Shown in pieces: positions 13,381 through 25,403 of a stretch of 64,000 bases of DNA (positions within the stretch are counted from its first letter, which is position 1; each line of letters starts with the position of its first letter). The notes under the pieces were generated by a model. It did no database searches and was not told the origin of the DNA. It saw only the letters and a program-made list of their open reading frames with translations. The DNA lies in contig CM075673.1 in the NCBI GenBank assembly GCA_037962975.1, positions 150,742,667 to 150,806,666 of the forward strand, written 5' to 3'. The DNA comes from Clitoria ternatea (lineage: Eukaryota > Streptophyta > Magnoliopsida > Fabales > Fabaceae). The translations under genes were made by a program, and so were the position numbers.

Positions 13381-15629
13381 TAATGATGGATTAATATTGA
13401 TTTGGATTTAATATCAACCTTGGTATCATAGTGCTCATACCGATGTCAAGAATTATATATATGGTATGGAGCATACACACACTGTCATTATGAGAAACTA
13501 TATTAGTACCGGGAAGACCCACAGAGTATCGTTCTCATATAACACCCTTTGAGGGCAATAATATAGGTAGAGGTCGAAGAACATGTTGGAGACATACCAA
13601 TCAACACTTCCAGGGTGTCATGAATGTATGTGTCTCTATTAATCCCCCCCCCCCCCCCCTCAACTTTATGAAAAAGGTACTAACATAGATCACGTAGGAC
13701 ATAGTCATCATCCAACTCTATAAATACTACCCATTTACTATAGTATGAAGTGCATCCATCTAACCTTAACGCTTCAACTCTGACTTAAGCTTTAGAGTTT
13801 CTTTGGAGGTGACACTCTATTTCGCCATACAACACGAGATATCTGTGTGTTGGATGGAATAACATCAAGACCTTTAGATCTTCACTGGGTTTAAGGAGAT
13901 AATACTAGATCTCTATTAGACCAATGTAGAAATAGAACTCATATAACCAATCTACATACAAGAGATCTACCCCTATACCAGACATATTATTGGCATGTAT
14001 AGTGGGACCCACTAAAGTTAATTCCACTTTGATATTTGCTCCTATGGATATAAATCATTAGGCTCCAAGGACCCTAGAGGAAGATGGACGTGACCTCACG
14101 CACATGGAGCCGTAACTACTAGGATATAACCTATGTTTTGTCGAAACTCCGACTTCAATGGCTTAAACCTCAAAAAGGCCTAAGGTGGTTGCCTAACCAG
14201 ATCCTCCTAGATAAGATTGTTACCTATGTGGCCTCAATACTCAAGAGAGGGGTGAGTTGAGTTTTAAAACTTTTTGTAAGAAATGCCATTAAACAAGGTT
14301 GATTTTGTAAAATAATTAATGGAATGTGGATAAACCAAATAGAAATTTAATACTCAGTCAGACTATGTGCAACAACAGGATTGAACTAATATAAACTACA
14401 TAAATTAATAGACAAGATAATGTGCAGAATGTTAAAAGAGTAACGGATAAGAGCTTGCAAACCAATGTACTAGTTCCACCACTTCCATTGTGGTGTACGT
14501 CTAGTCTCTAAGCAAACCACTTAGAGGAATTCATTATTTGAAGAATATAAGTACAAGTTGTGCAATTACAACTTCGTGGTATCCTCCACCAAAAGCTTAA
14601 TCCTTACACTGAGTAATTTTAGCTTCTTAGTGTCCCTACTAAAAGCTTAATCCTTGCACTCTTAAGGGCACCCCGCCCTTCTCACGATTTCTTCAAATAC
14701 AACCCAAAGGTTATCCTCTAACCTCTGTAACAATTCTAAATCTTGAAGTAGAGACTTACAATCTAAGCAAACTCTTAAAGGAGTAGATATACAAATTGAA
14801 GCTTATAGAAAAACTCTAAGAATAGAGAGAATAAGCTCAGGAGTATTTCCTAAAATCAAATGATAAGTTTCAATTCTTAGATCTTTGAATATTATGTATA
14901 AAATATGCATTTATAGAGTTCTGGTTTTGGTACTCCCATTTATTGTCATTGGGGTTAAAAAATATAGGCATTAAATGATTGTTGTAAAGTTTAGCAATAT
15001 TGTCAGCCCATTTTTACACACAATAATCGATTATCCAAATGGTGGTAATCATCAGAACGTGGTAATCGATTATCTAATCTGAGTTCCAAACAACATTTTA
15101 ACTTTAGTAATCGATTAATCGTAATAGGGCAATCGATAATTTGACCTTAAGTTCATGAAAACCCATCCTTTAGAACATGTTTTCATATAATCAAATGAGA
15201 TGCATGAAAGTTTTTTTCTTTCAGACTCTTGAACATTTTTTTACCATATAAAATTATTTTTGGCCAAGATTCAGACTTGATAGCTCATAAACTCTTTTCT
15301 AAGAGTTTTATTTAACAAGACTATTAGGCTTAATAAAAAATATCATTCTTTAAAACTTGAAAAGCCTTTTAATTTCTTTAGCGCTAAGATCTTTGAGTTA
15401 CCTTTCATTCAAGCTTCACCAATTTTCATACTTTTACCTGTGTCGTATTTGAAATTATCAAAACCTGTTAATCAACATCAAAATATGTTCTCCCTCTTTT
15501 TAATGATGATAACATATCTCATGGAGGTGGTTTAATGCAAACATATATAGTTGAGTATACAGGCTGGCCCGCCCCACAACAGGCTAACCCGCATGAGCCC
15601 GCATTTTTAATGGGCTGATTTTTTCAAGA
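13381..15629. repeat. LTR-retrotransposon remnants
   Basis: About 13381-14200 is a dispersed repeat that shares AATACTAGATC...GACCRATGTA...AAATAGAA with window positions 1-60. It holds a run of 16 C (13644-13659). About 14210-15535 looks like a decayed LTR or leader. It has repeated TAATCGATTA-type motifs (for example 15024-15034, 15065-15075 and 15108-15118), two AAAAGCTTAATCCTT copies (14592 and 14640), and ends near CTCCCTCTTTTTAATGATGATAAC, a phrase common at legume LTR-element junctions (recollection, not checked). No intact ORF or TSD was found. Confidence 0.5.
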
Positions 15630-15634
15630 CTGCA
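15536..15634. mobile_element. Left part of a GC-patterned DNA-transposon-like remnant split by element A
   Basis: GGCTGGCCCGCC, GGCTAACCCGC and GAGCCCGC phrases resemble the ends of small non-autonomous hAT-type plant repeats. Removing element A joins this to 45595 onward. Similar phrases recur at 45930-46080. The class assignment is tentative. Confidence 0.3.
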
Positions 15635-15725
15635 TGTGACGACCCGCGTCAATTTTATCATTTTTCTGTAATAATTTTTCGCATTTAATAAAAATCAACT
15701 CGGTCTTAATATAAAATAATATTTA

Positions 15726-18700
15726 TATAACACCCTAATTTAATGAATCAAAGACGGTAAAGTAGAGGGAATTTTTTATTTTTTTTTATAAAAAGAAAAT
15801 CAGAATGTCTTGGCACAAAAGAAATGAGAGGAGAAGAAGAACAAGGGAGATAAAACCGAATCAAAGATGCTGACAGCGGAAGAATGGGGAAATCGCTTGG
15901 GCGAATCACATCGCAACGCGCACTCGCTCAAGCGAAAGCTTCACTCGGTATTCGCTCACTTCACTCGGTATCTCCGCACTCGGATTCCAGCTCCCAATTC
16001 ACTCGGAAGGATCCAATCTCAGTTCACTCGGATTTAGCTCTTGCACTTACTAGTCCCACTTGGGAATGTAATTTATTCTACGGCTCCAACAATCAGAACA
16101 CATACACGAATAATACGGGAATGGTCCCCACTATCACTCACTCGGACTCTATGAGAACTCCTCACTCGGGACAGCCTACGCGCCCTCTATGCCACTCGGG
16201 ATATTTCACCTAATTTTTACTCGGTAACTATAATCTCCCTACTCTAAACATTCTACTAAGTTAAGACTCACTCAGATTCTTTCGTTACCAACAGTTTACT
16301 ACAGTAGGGTCCCCTAGAGTCTAAGGTGTCACTCTCCAGTCGGGAAAACCATCACTCAGCAATTTCTCACTCGGGGATCATTGATTATTCTATGCTCGGG
16401 AGGATTCCTAGCAGTTGTCACTCGGAAGCATAACCAGACTCTCAACTTCGAATCCTAACAGCTCGTCGCTGGGGGCAGTCTTCTACGTCAATCCCTACTC
16501 GGAGCTATTTGATTTCACTCACTCAGAACGTCTGAACCTCCCCCCGCCCGGTGACAGAATCATAAACTCGCCTTCTAAACTATAGATTGGCCTCCTTCAT
16601 GCTGAGTTATGTCATTTCCTACACATTCGGGAATATGACCGCACATATATATTTATATATATAGATTATCCAGGCATCACACATAATAAGATGGACATGC
16701 AGCATGGCACAGACGTAGGCACATATATATATAGAAGTGTATATCACAATTTTACAACCACAATATCATGTTCTCATTCCAAGGAATTCAACTCTGTTTA
16801 AAAGACTAACAACAAAACACGAGCCGACCAAGGCTTAACCCAAAACATTATATACAACACATGCACAGTCATAAAACTTTCCATAGTGTATCAGCACTTC
16901 ACCCGGTATTTCAGCTCCTCTTCCAATCCTCATTACGGGAGATGTTCACTGAAAATTTCCACAGCAGGGGTGAGTAGCTTAAATTTTAAATGATAGATGC
17001 TGACTCAGGTTGCCTCATATTTATACAACTATATATAAATACATACACACAATCATACGTGGCAACAATAAAGGTCAGAGTTTTACTAATCAATCCAGAA
17101 CACACACGAGATCCTTACCGATCGGAATCCCTTAGTTGTCGCTCGGCTCTTTACACACATCCACTCAATAATGTTAACATACAACAATCCGTGACATGAT
17201 ATTGAGGACCATGAATCAAAACGCATCTATAGAACATTTATCAATCAGGGTACAAAATTCTCACTCGGTCACATATTCACAGCTCTTCAACAACATAACA
17301 TACATTTATAGAATAGATCTCAGTCAGCATTAACAGCATATGCACACGAAATAATGCACTCGGTCATGAGTACACGTCGTCTCACTAGCATCATCACATG
17401 CATAATTAATTACACACAGCATCAGTAGCAATATATACATATATACAGATTATTCACTCGGTTCCGCATTCGTGTGTAATCGGTTCTGACGTTGCAACGT
17501 AGGCTCTCAGCCTTTTGTACATAGCTTCTCAGCTATCATTTCAGCTCCCAGCTGCTTGGCCGTTTTACAGGTACCCAACCGTTTGCCCACAGGTGACACC
17601 AACGCTCTCAGCGCCAACGGAGGTGTTCACAGGCAGCCCGAGTCCCACTCGAGGGCTACCTTGAGTCCCACTCAAGGATTTTACAGCGTCCCACGCTTAA
17701 TAACCGATGGTAGTGTCCCACACTACGTGCTCCCAGCACAACGCATCCCATGCGCCACACGCGGATTCATCACACAATATAGAATTCATGCACACAACCT
17801 TTCATTCAGTTATACATATTTCACATGTAGTCGGTAATACGCGTTTTCAGGACTCCATATATTAATTTAACACACACACACTTCCATGCAATCATTATCA
17901 TAGCTCCATTAGCAACATATGAGTCCAATGCAATCGGTGTCAATTAATATCAAACTTCTATAAGCATTCTCATCATCTCAAGCATAACATGCACTCGATA
18001 TACAGCAGTGTCAGAACTTAATCAACGCATGCATCCATATGAAGATCAGCAGGCTCAAACAAGCATTCCAATCAACACAACATAACATGCAATCGGTATA
18101 CAATAGTGTCAGGATTAAATCAACGCATGCATCCATATGAACATGAACAGATTCAACAAAGCATTCCAATCAACACAACATAACATGCAATCGGGTTCTG
18201 TGGTATCGGAACTCAAACAACGCATGCATCTTCTAGGACGATAATAACATGCAACATTCACTCTCACTTATCTTACACTCGGGTATTCCATATGCAAGCA
18301 TATCATACAACAGGATAAAGAACCACCATTATCAACACTCGAAACCCGTTCATAACCCATGCATTTAACATGTAAGGTACTCCCCTTACCAACTACGAGA
18401 CTCCGAGAGACTTTCTGCTTGGGTGTTGGTTCTCTTCTTTGCTGCTTCGCTCAACGCTTCCACTCGCTTAGCCTTTACTTGAATGCTACTGTCCTCCACG
18501 TGTGGTGCAGGGGCTGTTTCTGCTTCGACGCTCGTCCTCTACTCGTATGAGGGAGCTCTGACTCCTCTGCAGCACCGTCACTTGGCTTTCAAAACAGGGA
18601 ATGGAACAGAGAGCAGAGAAGGAGAAGAGAAGAAGAAGGAGAAACTCGCAGGGAATTCTGAAGAACGAATGGCAAGGAAGGCCATCGTCCAATTATAAAC

Positions 18701-18925
18701 ACATGCATGAGGAAAAGGAATGGTGGGGTGGGAAAATGTGAGGAGCAGTTTGCTCACGTCACCCAGTCCCACCAGCACCCACTAAGGCTAATCGCCCTTT
18801 TCAATCAGCACACCCTTTGATTAATTATGTTAATGGTAATTTATAAACAAATTCCCACTTCGGTAATTATTATTTAATGGCTTTATTCACCCGGTACATT
18901 ATTAAAAAAAAATTGGGATGTTATA
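15726..18925 (-). mobile_element. Element B: 3.2-kb solo LTR inside the left LTR of A
   Basis: It is flanked by TSD ATTTA (15721-15725, 18926-18930), with ends TATAACACCC and GGGATGTTATA; deleting it restores the A LTR sequence seen at about 42895. Both terminal dinucleotides look mutated from TG..CA. It is dense in the heptamer CACTCGG. About 17985-18250 holds three copies of a roughly 98-bp repeat containing CAACGCATGCATC. The block GTTGCAACGTAGGCTC...GGCCGTTTTACAGGTACC (about 17492-17575) occurs inverted in element D at about 36955-37030, so B and D are one family in opposite orientation. No coding sequence. Confidence 0.85.
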
Positions 18926-20074
18926 ATTTACTTTTCTTAAATACATTCAAAATAATAAAAGCATACTTAAAATAACAAAACTGATCGGAAATAAAGCAAT
19001 AATAAAATAGAGTTAATTAGAAACAGCGGAAGGAGAAAAACAAAGACAGGAGTCATTCCCCTGAGCGAGACTCTGATGCGCTTAGATGAAAACCGAGAGG
19101 ATCGCTTAGGCGAGTTCTGACTCGCTTGGGCGAATGGTACATTCTAAACCTGAGTGAACCAGACATATAAGGAAAGTCAACAAGTCAAATTCCACTCGGG
19201 AGTGGAATCCACTCGGTCATCTCTTACACGGGAACGGCTTAACCTTCTCTCAGTCAGGTATCACTCGGAAAATACCCTAACCTTATTTTACTCGAAAGAG
19301 ACTCTCGGGCATAACTCCCTCGGAAACCTTCTCACTTTCACTTGGAGTCACTCTAATCTTCACTCGGAAGTACTCTAATCTTTCTTCACTCGGAAGAGAT
19401 TCTCTCGACCACAGCTCAGTCGGAGACATCTTAACCTTCCACTCGGAAGTGGATCTCTTGGTTATTCTTCACTCGAAAATGAACTAGGGATACTCACTTG
19501 AGCGAAACTGACACCGAATCAATCGGCCCTCAATTGGACAAGAATGAATCCACTCGGCAAGATTCGCCCGGTAATCGACTATGCTACAGCAATGCAAATT
19601 CACTCAAACACCCATCACAACATCAACAACTTATACTCACGTCAATCAGCATACCGATTCAAATTTAATTCAACATACAGGCAACATGTTGTAGCATCAC
19701 ATGCTCGGAAAACTTATTATATACATGTATTACACTTCATTCAAAATCTCTTAGTGCCTTGGCATCAATCTTCCGCTTGGCGCACCTCCATGGCTCTGAC
19801 CTCTTCCCTGTCACTGATTACTAAATTGAAAACCACAACAAGAGTGAGTGTTTAGCATAATAATTAATCTAGAACGGAATTTAAATAACAAAAGGAGTAT
19901 AAACTCCGTCCGATTGCTTTATCTTCAGAATACAAGTCACACACGATAGTTAACTCACACTCGTCAAATATAACAATTTACACACGGTAAATTTAACAAA
20001 TTGCACTCGGCAATATAACCAATCATACTTGATAAATATAATAATTCTCATTCGGGAATTTTAGCAAATCACTC

Positions 20075-21679
20075 TGACACGCTGTCGTTGTCGGGTCAAA
20101 TAAAAAGTTAAATTAATATAGTATAAGGTGAACAACCTTAGTCGTCTCTCGAGGACCTTAGTTCAATTAGTTACACTCAATTTAGTTATAATAAAGGGGG
20201 GGTTTGTGTTGAGCTTGAAAGGAAAATTAAGTGATTATATGATAGTGCAAAAAGTAAATTTATGAGTAAGAATAATCAAATTTAGAAATAACCAACCCAA
20301 GGAATTAATAAATCTTTAGTTAACTAATCATTGATCACAAATATGATTAAATATAATTAATTTTCTCAATCTTGAATAATTTGGAATCCCTAAATGATTA
20401 TATTCTAGAAAATCTTCTAGAATTGAATTAATGAACTAATAAGAATAACCAATCGATATATTCTTATTAATTACTAAAATAACTTTAAAACCATAATTTG
20501 ATTGAGTTAAGAAACTAAATAGAAATCCCTTATTTAGTAACTTAACCTTTGTTCTCAAATTGATTATTGATTAACCAACCAACATCAGTTTAGATTATAG
20601 ATTGTTTAATTATATACCAATCGGTTATACACTTAAATAATCTACCATCATAAGTGCTTGAGAAACAAAGAAAAGTAATTATCTTCAATCAAAATATTAA
20701 GAGCAAGAACTCAAAGTTAACATAAAGAAAAATTAAATTCCTTGAGTTGATTTTAAAAGATTAAGCTTCCATGATAATTTTTAACAATGAAAGCTAATAT
20801 TAAATTTACTAAAACTTTGATTATAAAGGTAAATAACAAATAATAAAATTAACTTACTTGATATTGAGGAAGGGAAATGAAAACCACAACTTGAAGGATG
20901 GAATATAGAACGAGGAGATAAAGCAAGAGAAAGAACTAAAACTTAAGAAGCTAAAGCAAAGATATAGAATTGTAATGAAAACTAAAGCATGTATTTCTTA
21001 TGTATTTCTTGTGTATCTACCTTACAACTTCAAGCATCTATTTATAGGCAAGATATGATGACACTATACATTCATTTTCTGATTATTAATGCATTTTTTC
21101 AACATTGGTGGGCTTGAACTTACAATAATTCAAAAGAAGATAATGGTAGGTGTTGAAATTCATTCTCCTCTTTATCTTCTCCACCTTGCGAGTCCAATAT
21201 CACCTTCTAGATGGCCGAATTTTGAAAAACCTTCAACATGAAAGTTGTAGGTCTCTGTCTTATTAAGAATTTGGCGCAAGAATGAGGTCATTTGGACATC
21301 TAGAACTCCAGATATGTGTATTTTGGTGAACTATGTCAATGCTGTTGGGACACATGAGGGCTGATTGATTCAAGCTCCATTTCTTTATTTTTTCCAGATG
21401 CAAAATAACCAAATTTGATCATCATGATGTAGCCCTCTGTCTTAGATTTCCATGGGCTCCAAGATTAGCCCATTTGGATCACAAAAGCCCAAGTTATGGC
21501 CAAAATAAGGCAAGATACTCAAGATACATACAAAAAACGAAAATTGAAACATATATACATAATACTTCAATTTAACTAAACAACATAAAACTTAATTAAA
21601 ATACTATTATTAAACATAGTAATTATATAATAAACCCCAAGTGTAAAACTATAATAAGTGTATTAAAATTGATTTATCA
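20075..21679 (-). repeat. 3' LTR of element C
   Basis: Near-identical to 32593-34196. On the minus strand it carries a TATAAATAG box (21038-21046). It also holds the phrase GAAAGTTGTAGGTCTCTGTC, an AAAGTTGTAGAT-type motif that recurs in unrelated plant LTRs, including element G here. Confidence 0.9.
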
Positions 21680-23446
21680 AATTCCCCCACACTTAAGCTT
21701 TTGCACTCTAGGGCAAAACCAAACCAAAAACTAAAATGAGAAACAACAGAAAAAGGTTTTTTTTTCAAATTGATTTTTTTTTGAAGTCTAAAATAATAAG
21801 TAATACACATCATCCCTTATATCAAGAGGTTATGATAAGTGTGAATAAAAAGCATTATATACTAGTTTCACAAATTGAGTGATCAAATCAAAGAGTGGAT
21901 GAAAATGTGATAGATGTTCTCTTTATGCTCTCTATATCTCAATTGTTTGGGTTTGTGTATACTCTCAGAAATCACCCAAATAAATTAGCACTACCATAGG
22001 CTTGACAAATTTCTAATTTCCATATTTGAACACATATGCATGCAGAGATCAAAAGGACTTTATTAAGGTTGTAATGGGGCCAAGGTGATATAGGGTGGAT
22101 AAAATGAAATAGTATGGCTAAACTTAGGGTTGAAAAAGAGCAATGGAGTAAGTGATTCAGTGATTGTGGAAGTACATTTTGAAACTCAATACTTAGCAAA
22201 ATGAAACATGATGGAGGATAAAACATGAGAATAAATCCTCCTGATTATTTTCATACATATATTCACCACTTCTTCTTTTTCTTCTTTTTCTCTTTTTCTT
22301 TATTATTTTTTTTACTTTCTTTTTGAACAATGAAACAACAACATATATATCTTGGGTACATTTCCACAATCATCAAGAATCTTTTTATTCATAGTAATTC
22401 CAAAACTCCTAATCAATTCCTAAGCAAAGGTGATCATGTTTTTTTTTTGGGCTATTGGCAAATTATGTGGCTAAATCAAGAAATGGATATAGGCTCAACA
22501 TGGGTAACAATGGAAAGTATGTAAGGTAAGGCATATGGCTAGTGGCTAGTTAAAACAAAAATGGCCTTAATCACATCAAAGCATGCACATGGAACATAAT
22601 ACGTCAAAAAGAAACAAGTCAAGTTCTAGAGTACTAACAAATAAGGGTTAATCAAGAAAAAGGAAAGATGGCATAATATGATCCATCCAATTAAGCTCAA
22701 AATCTCACCGAGGGTGGTCAATCTATCACAATTCATATACAATTTGATCTTCACAAACAACTTATTAAATTAATATGCAAGGAAATTATTCATAACATGT
22801 CATGAAATATTGGACAAGGGTGATGTAATTACTCATTACTTAGACAAATTTAACAAAACAAATTTAGTGAAAAGCATGTAGAATTTAAAATAAAAAACTG
22901 GAAATGATGATTTTTTTTTATGAACAAGAAACAAAAAAGGAAAAGAAACCAAATATTGGTGTCAAGATCCGGTTCCTTATGCTTCTTGCTCTGTACTTTT
23001 TTTTAAGGGCGCTTAGTAACGAAGATACCTACAACAAATTGGTCAGTTCAATTGCATGTGAAATGATTAGTATAACTGAACAATTTGATTGTGTCATACA
23101 ACCCAGTTTCATAGGCCTTGTGTTAGAACCCATAAGAAAAATATCATCAACACAACCATGAGTAGCATCAAGAGCAATAACATACATCTTAATTCATTCG
23201 TATGCCTATAGAAAGACTCTACTATATCATCCATTAAGAGAAAATAAAGAACCTGATGATTGACTAGTGCTGAGGTGTGGCTCTGATCTGAAAGAAAAGG
23301 ATGAAGGCAAAGGGTGGCGGCTGAAGAATGATGAAGATGATGTTTATGGTTGTAGAATGGTTGATGTCGAATAGAAATGATTCGGGTGAAGGTAAAGGCA
23401 AAGACGCGACACTAAAGTAAATATAGTGGCTATGTGTGTGTGTGTG

Positions 23447-23478
<32 letters not shown>

Positions 23479-23929
23479 ATTTTTTATGAAAAATGGTTTT
23501 GATAAGGAAGGTGAAACGATTGTGGTTATCCGAGTGAGATTTGTTATGAGGATGCGTCTCAAGAGTTTGGACTCTTTACTCAGCCCATCCCAACAAAAGT
23601 ACTCATAAAAGAAAAGAAAAAAAATTATTTTTTTTATTTTAAAAAAAAATTAAACAAAAGTGATACTGACACTATATAGTGAAGGATACGTCTCAAGACT
23701 TTGGTTCTCAAAGATGCATATTTATGACTTTAGATACAACTTTCCCAAATTAATCTTTACTCTATCTATCCCTCACAAAAAAAAATATATATATATATAT
23801 AACTCAGACCCCCACACTTATTCAAGACATTGTCCTCAGTGTCTTATATGATTTCTACAGTCTATTTTTTTTTCTTTTTCTTTTTTTTAATGATTTTTTT
23901 TCAAAATATAGATAAAGGTGAGAAAGAAG
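21680..23929 (-). other. 3' non-coding region of element C with decayed copies of the cysteine-rich ORF end
   Basis: Lies between the LOG-like ORF and the 3' LTR. No intact ORF of note. Positions about 23549-23590 repeat the coding end of the cysteine-rich ORF (compare 25003-25062: GGATGCGTCTCAAGA...CTCTTTACTCAG) with an internal deletion of about 16 bp that breaks the frame. A second shorter copy (GGATACGTCTCAAGAC) lies at 23682-23697. T-rich A/T arrays (TTTTTTAT)n occur at about 23447-23487; a very similar array lies upstream of the cysteine-rich ORF at about 25658-25702. Confidence 0.6.
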
Positions 23930-24559
23930 TTATAACCGAAGGGTGGTGTCTGGTTCTGGATTCTTTCGCTTGTGTGTGTGATCCTTATCTTGCTTCAAGA
24001 GGGGTTGAGGTTGGGGTAAAAAGCTCTGCAAAATATCAATCAATTCATTTGCATCTGATGAAGCATGAATGAATGATCGATCATCTTGAGTTATAAGGCC
24101 CTGTTCCACAGCTTTATCTAAAAACATTAACAAACTGTCATAAAAACCATTAATATTTAATAATCCTAATGGCTTTTTATGAAAGTTCATGCTATACCAT
24201 GATAAAATGCAAAATATTTCCTCAAAAGTACCAAAACCTCCAGTAAGTGCGATAAAGGCTTCAGCACCTATAACCATACGAGTCATTCGTTGATAGAGGC
24301 TTGTAACTTTTACCTCAGTTCCTACAGCAATATCTGGTGTAATACCAACATGATGTAGGATGATACTAGAGATGTTGCTTCCTTCAACTAGTGCAGATAG
24401 TGCCATGGAGCCTCTCAAACCTTGTACTCCTCCTCTATACAAGACCTTTATTTCTTTCGCAGCCAATAGTTTTCCCAACTTAGTAGCTGCTATTAGGTAC
24501 TCCTTACAATTACCATTGTTGGATCCACCAAACACATAAATGGATTTGATTTTTTTCAT
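23930..24559 (-). CDS. LOG-like cytokinin riboside 5'-monophosphate phosphoribohydrolase, intronless, inside element C
   Basis: 209 aa, starting at the ATG 24559-24557 (M-K-K-I-K-S-I-Y-V-F-G-G-S). The open frame continues upstream to 24811 but only as low-complexity Phe/Tyr/Asn sequence, so I take the ATG at the domain edge. Full-length LOG domain (about 5-182): the glycine loop is Y-R-G-G-V-Q-G-L-R-G (41-50). The family hallmark PGGxGTxxE appears as T-G-G-F-G-T-F-E-E (106-114). The Arg of Q-R (91) and Glu114, the catalytic pair in the family, are kept. The Pro of the hallmark (T106), the first Gly of the loop (R42) and the Cys of FCGS (G11) are changed. LOG enzymes release free cytokinin bases from riboside monophosphates in the cytosol. 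Plant LOG genes normally have several introns; this copy has none, pointing to capture through RNA. The C-terminus (190-209) is basic. Activity is uncertain. Confidence 0.85.
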   Translation of the reverse strand: MKKIKSIYVFGGSNNGNCKEYLIAATKLGKLLAAKEIKVLYRGGVQGLRGSMALSALVEGSNISSIILHHVGITPDIAVGTEVKVTSLYQRMTRMVIGAEAFIALTGGFGTFEEIFCILSWYSMNFHKKPLGLLNINGFYDSLLMFLDKAVEQGLITQDDRSFIHASSDANELIDILQSFLPQPQPLLKQDKDHTHKRKNPEPDTTLRL

Positions 24560-24947
24560 CTCTTTTTTTTGTGTTTTCCATATAGAGTTATGCGCCCTTA
24601 TATAGATAAAAACTGAGATGAAATAATTGATGAAAGATAAAAAGTTTACATAATTATTATTATATAAAAATAAATGATGGTAATGAAGAAATTTGAAAAG
24701 ACATGATTGAAGAAAATAAAAATAGGTAATTTTAAAAGTCAAAGTGAATTCAGAAAAGTAAAACATTGAAAACAACAATAAATATGTACAGTAGTTGTGA
24801 TTATGGCTCACATCTTCCTTTGGTTTTACGTCCAGTAACGGCTTAAACGCCTTCTATGAGTCGAGGTTTTTGCTACCCATCCAGTTTTCTTATAAACTGG
24901 CAAACAGGGTCGTTTAAAGCCAGATTCCCAAGGCTATAGTTTTCTTT
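24560..24947 (-). other. Spacer between the cysteine-rich and LOG-like ORFs
   Basis: AT-rich on the LOG side. A more GC-balanced part (about 24815-24930) contains, on the minus strand, GAAGGCGTTTAAGCCGTTAC, faintly like the GTTAAACAAGCGCTTGATAGAAGG leader upstream of the cysteine-rich ORF. It may be a second leader copy; this is inference. Confidence 0.35.
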
Positions 24948-25403
24948 TTATTGAATGAATAGATCATATAATTTCAGAAGGACTCCTTGAACCGTTCCAC
25001 ATGGATGCGTCTCAAGAATTTGGATTAAGTTATCCAAGTTCTCTTTACTCAGTCCATCCTTTATAAATTTAATTTTGTCCTCCCGATTTATAGATACCAT
25101 TCCAGGGTTCCTACAACGTGTATCACAATTCCATCTTGCACACTTATGGCAAACTCCCATCCTTTTAGCTCTTTGTTTTTTAGAATAAGAACTACGTCCC
25201 ATACCTGGCAAATGTTTTATATAGGACTTATGTAATTCACCAGAGAGACGTACCTTTGCTTCAATAAGCCAACGAACATCCTCTGGAATGCCAAAATATG
25301 TGAGTAGTTTTAACCTTTGAACTCGAGCTTTGTAAATTTTTACAATCACATCGCGTGGAAGTGTAGGGAATCTTTCCTTAAGTTTTGCAAGGGTTTGTTC
25401 CAT
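24948..25403 (-). CDS. 151-aa basic four-cysteine protein resembling the carlavirus nucleic-acid-binding protein, inside element C
   Basis: Starts at the ATG 25403-25401 and runs uninterrupted to the stop at 24948. Residues 1-65 are predicted helical and charged. Residues 70-82 are a basic patch (R-S-S-Y-S-K-K-Q-R-A-K-R). It is followed at once by C85-x2-C88-x4-C93-x3-C97 and then N-P-G-M. An Arg/Lys-rich stretch with S-Y/K-Y directly before a four-Cys cluster is the signature of the small cysteine-rich protein encoded at the 3' end of carlavirus genomes (Pfam family Carla_C4). Those proteins bind nucleic acid and several act on host RNA silencing or transcription. The cluster lacks the His of a retroviral CCHC knuckle. 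The ORF sits about 100 nt downstream of the Athila leader, where env-like ORFs occur in relatives. The homology call is from motif recognition only. Confidence 0.65.
   Translation of the reverse strand: MEQTLAKLKERFPTLPRDVIVKIYKARVQRLKLLTYFGIPEDVRWLIEAKVRLSGELHKSYIKHLPGMGRSSYSKKQRAKRMGVCHKCARWNCDTRCRNPGMVSINREDKIKFIKDGLSKENLDNLIQILETHPCGTVQGVLLKLYDLFIQ

Noticed and set aside
24560..24811. N-terminal extension of the LOG-like ORF
   Set aside because: In frame but low-complexity Phe/Tyr/Asn translation of AT-rich DNA; the LOG domain starts at the ATG at 24559-24557.
25100..25160. Reading the C4 cluster as a retroviral CCHC zinc knuckle
   Set aside because: The spacing is C-x2-C-x4-C-x3-C with no His; the true CCHC knuckle of this element is at about 31212-31260.
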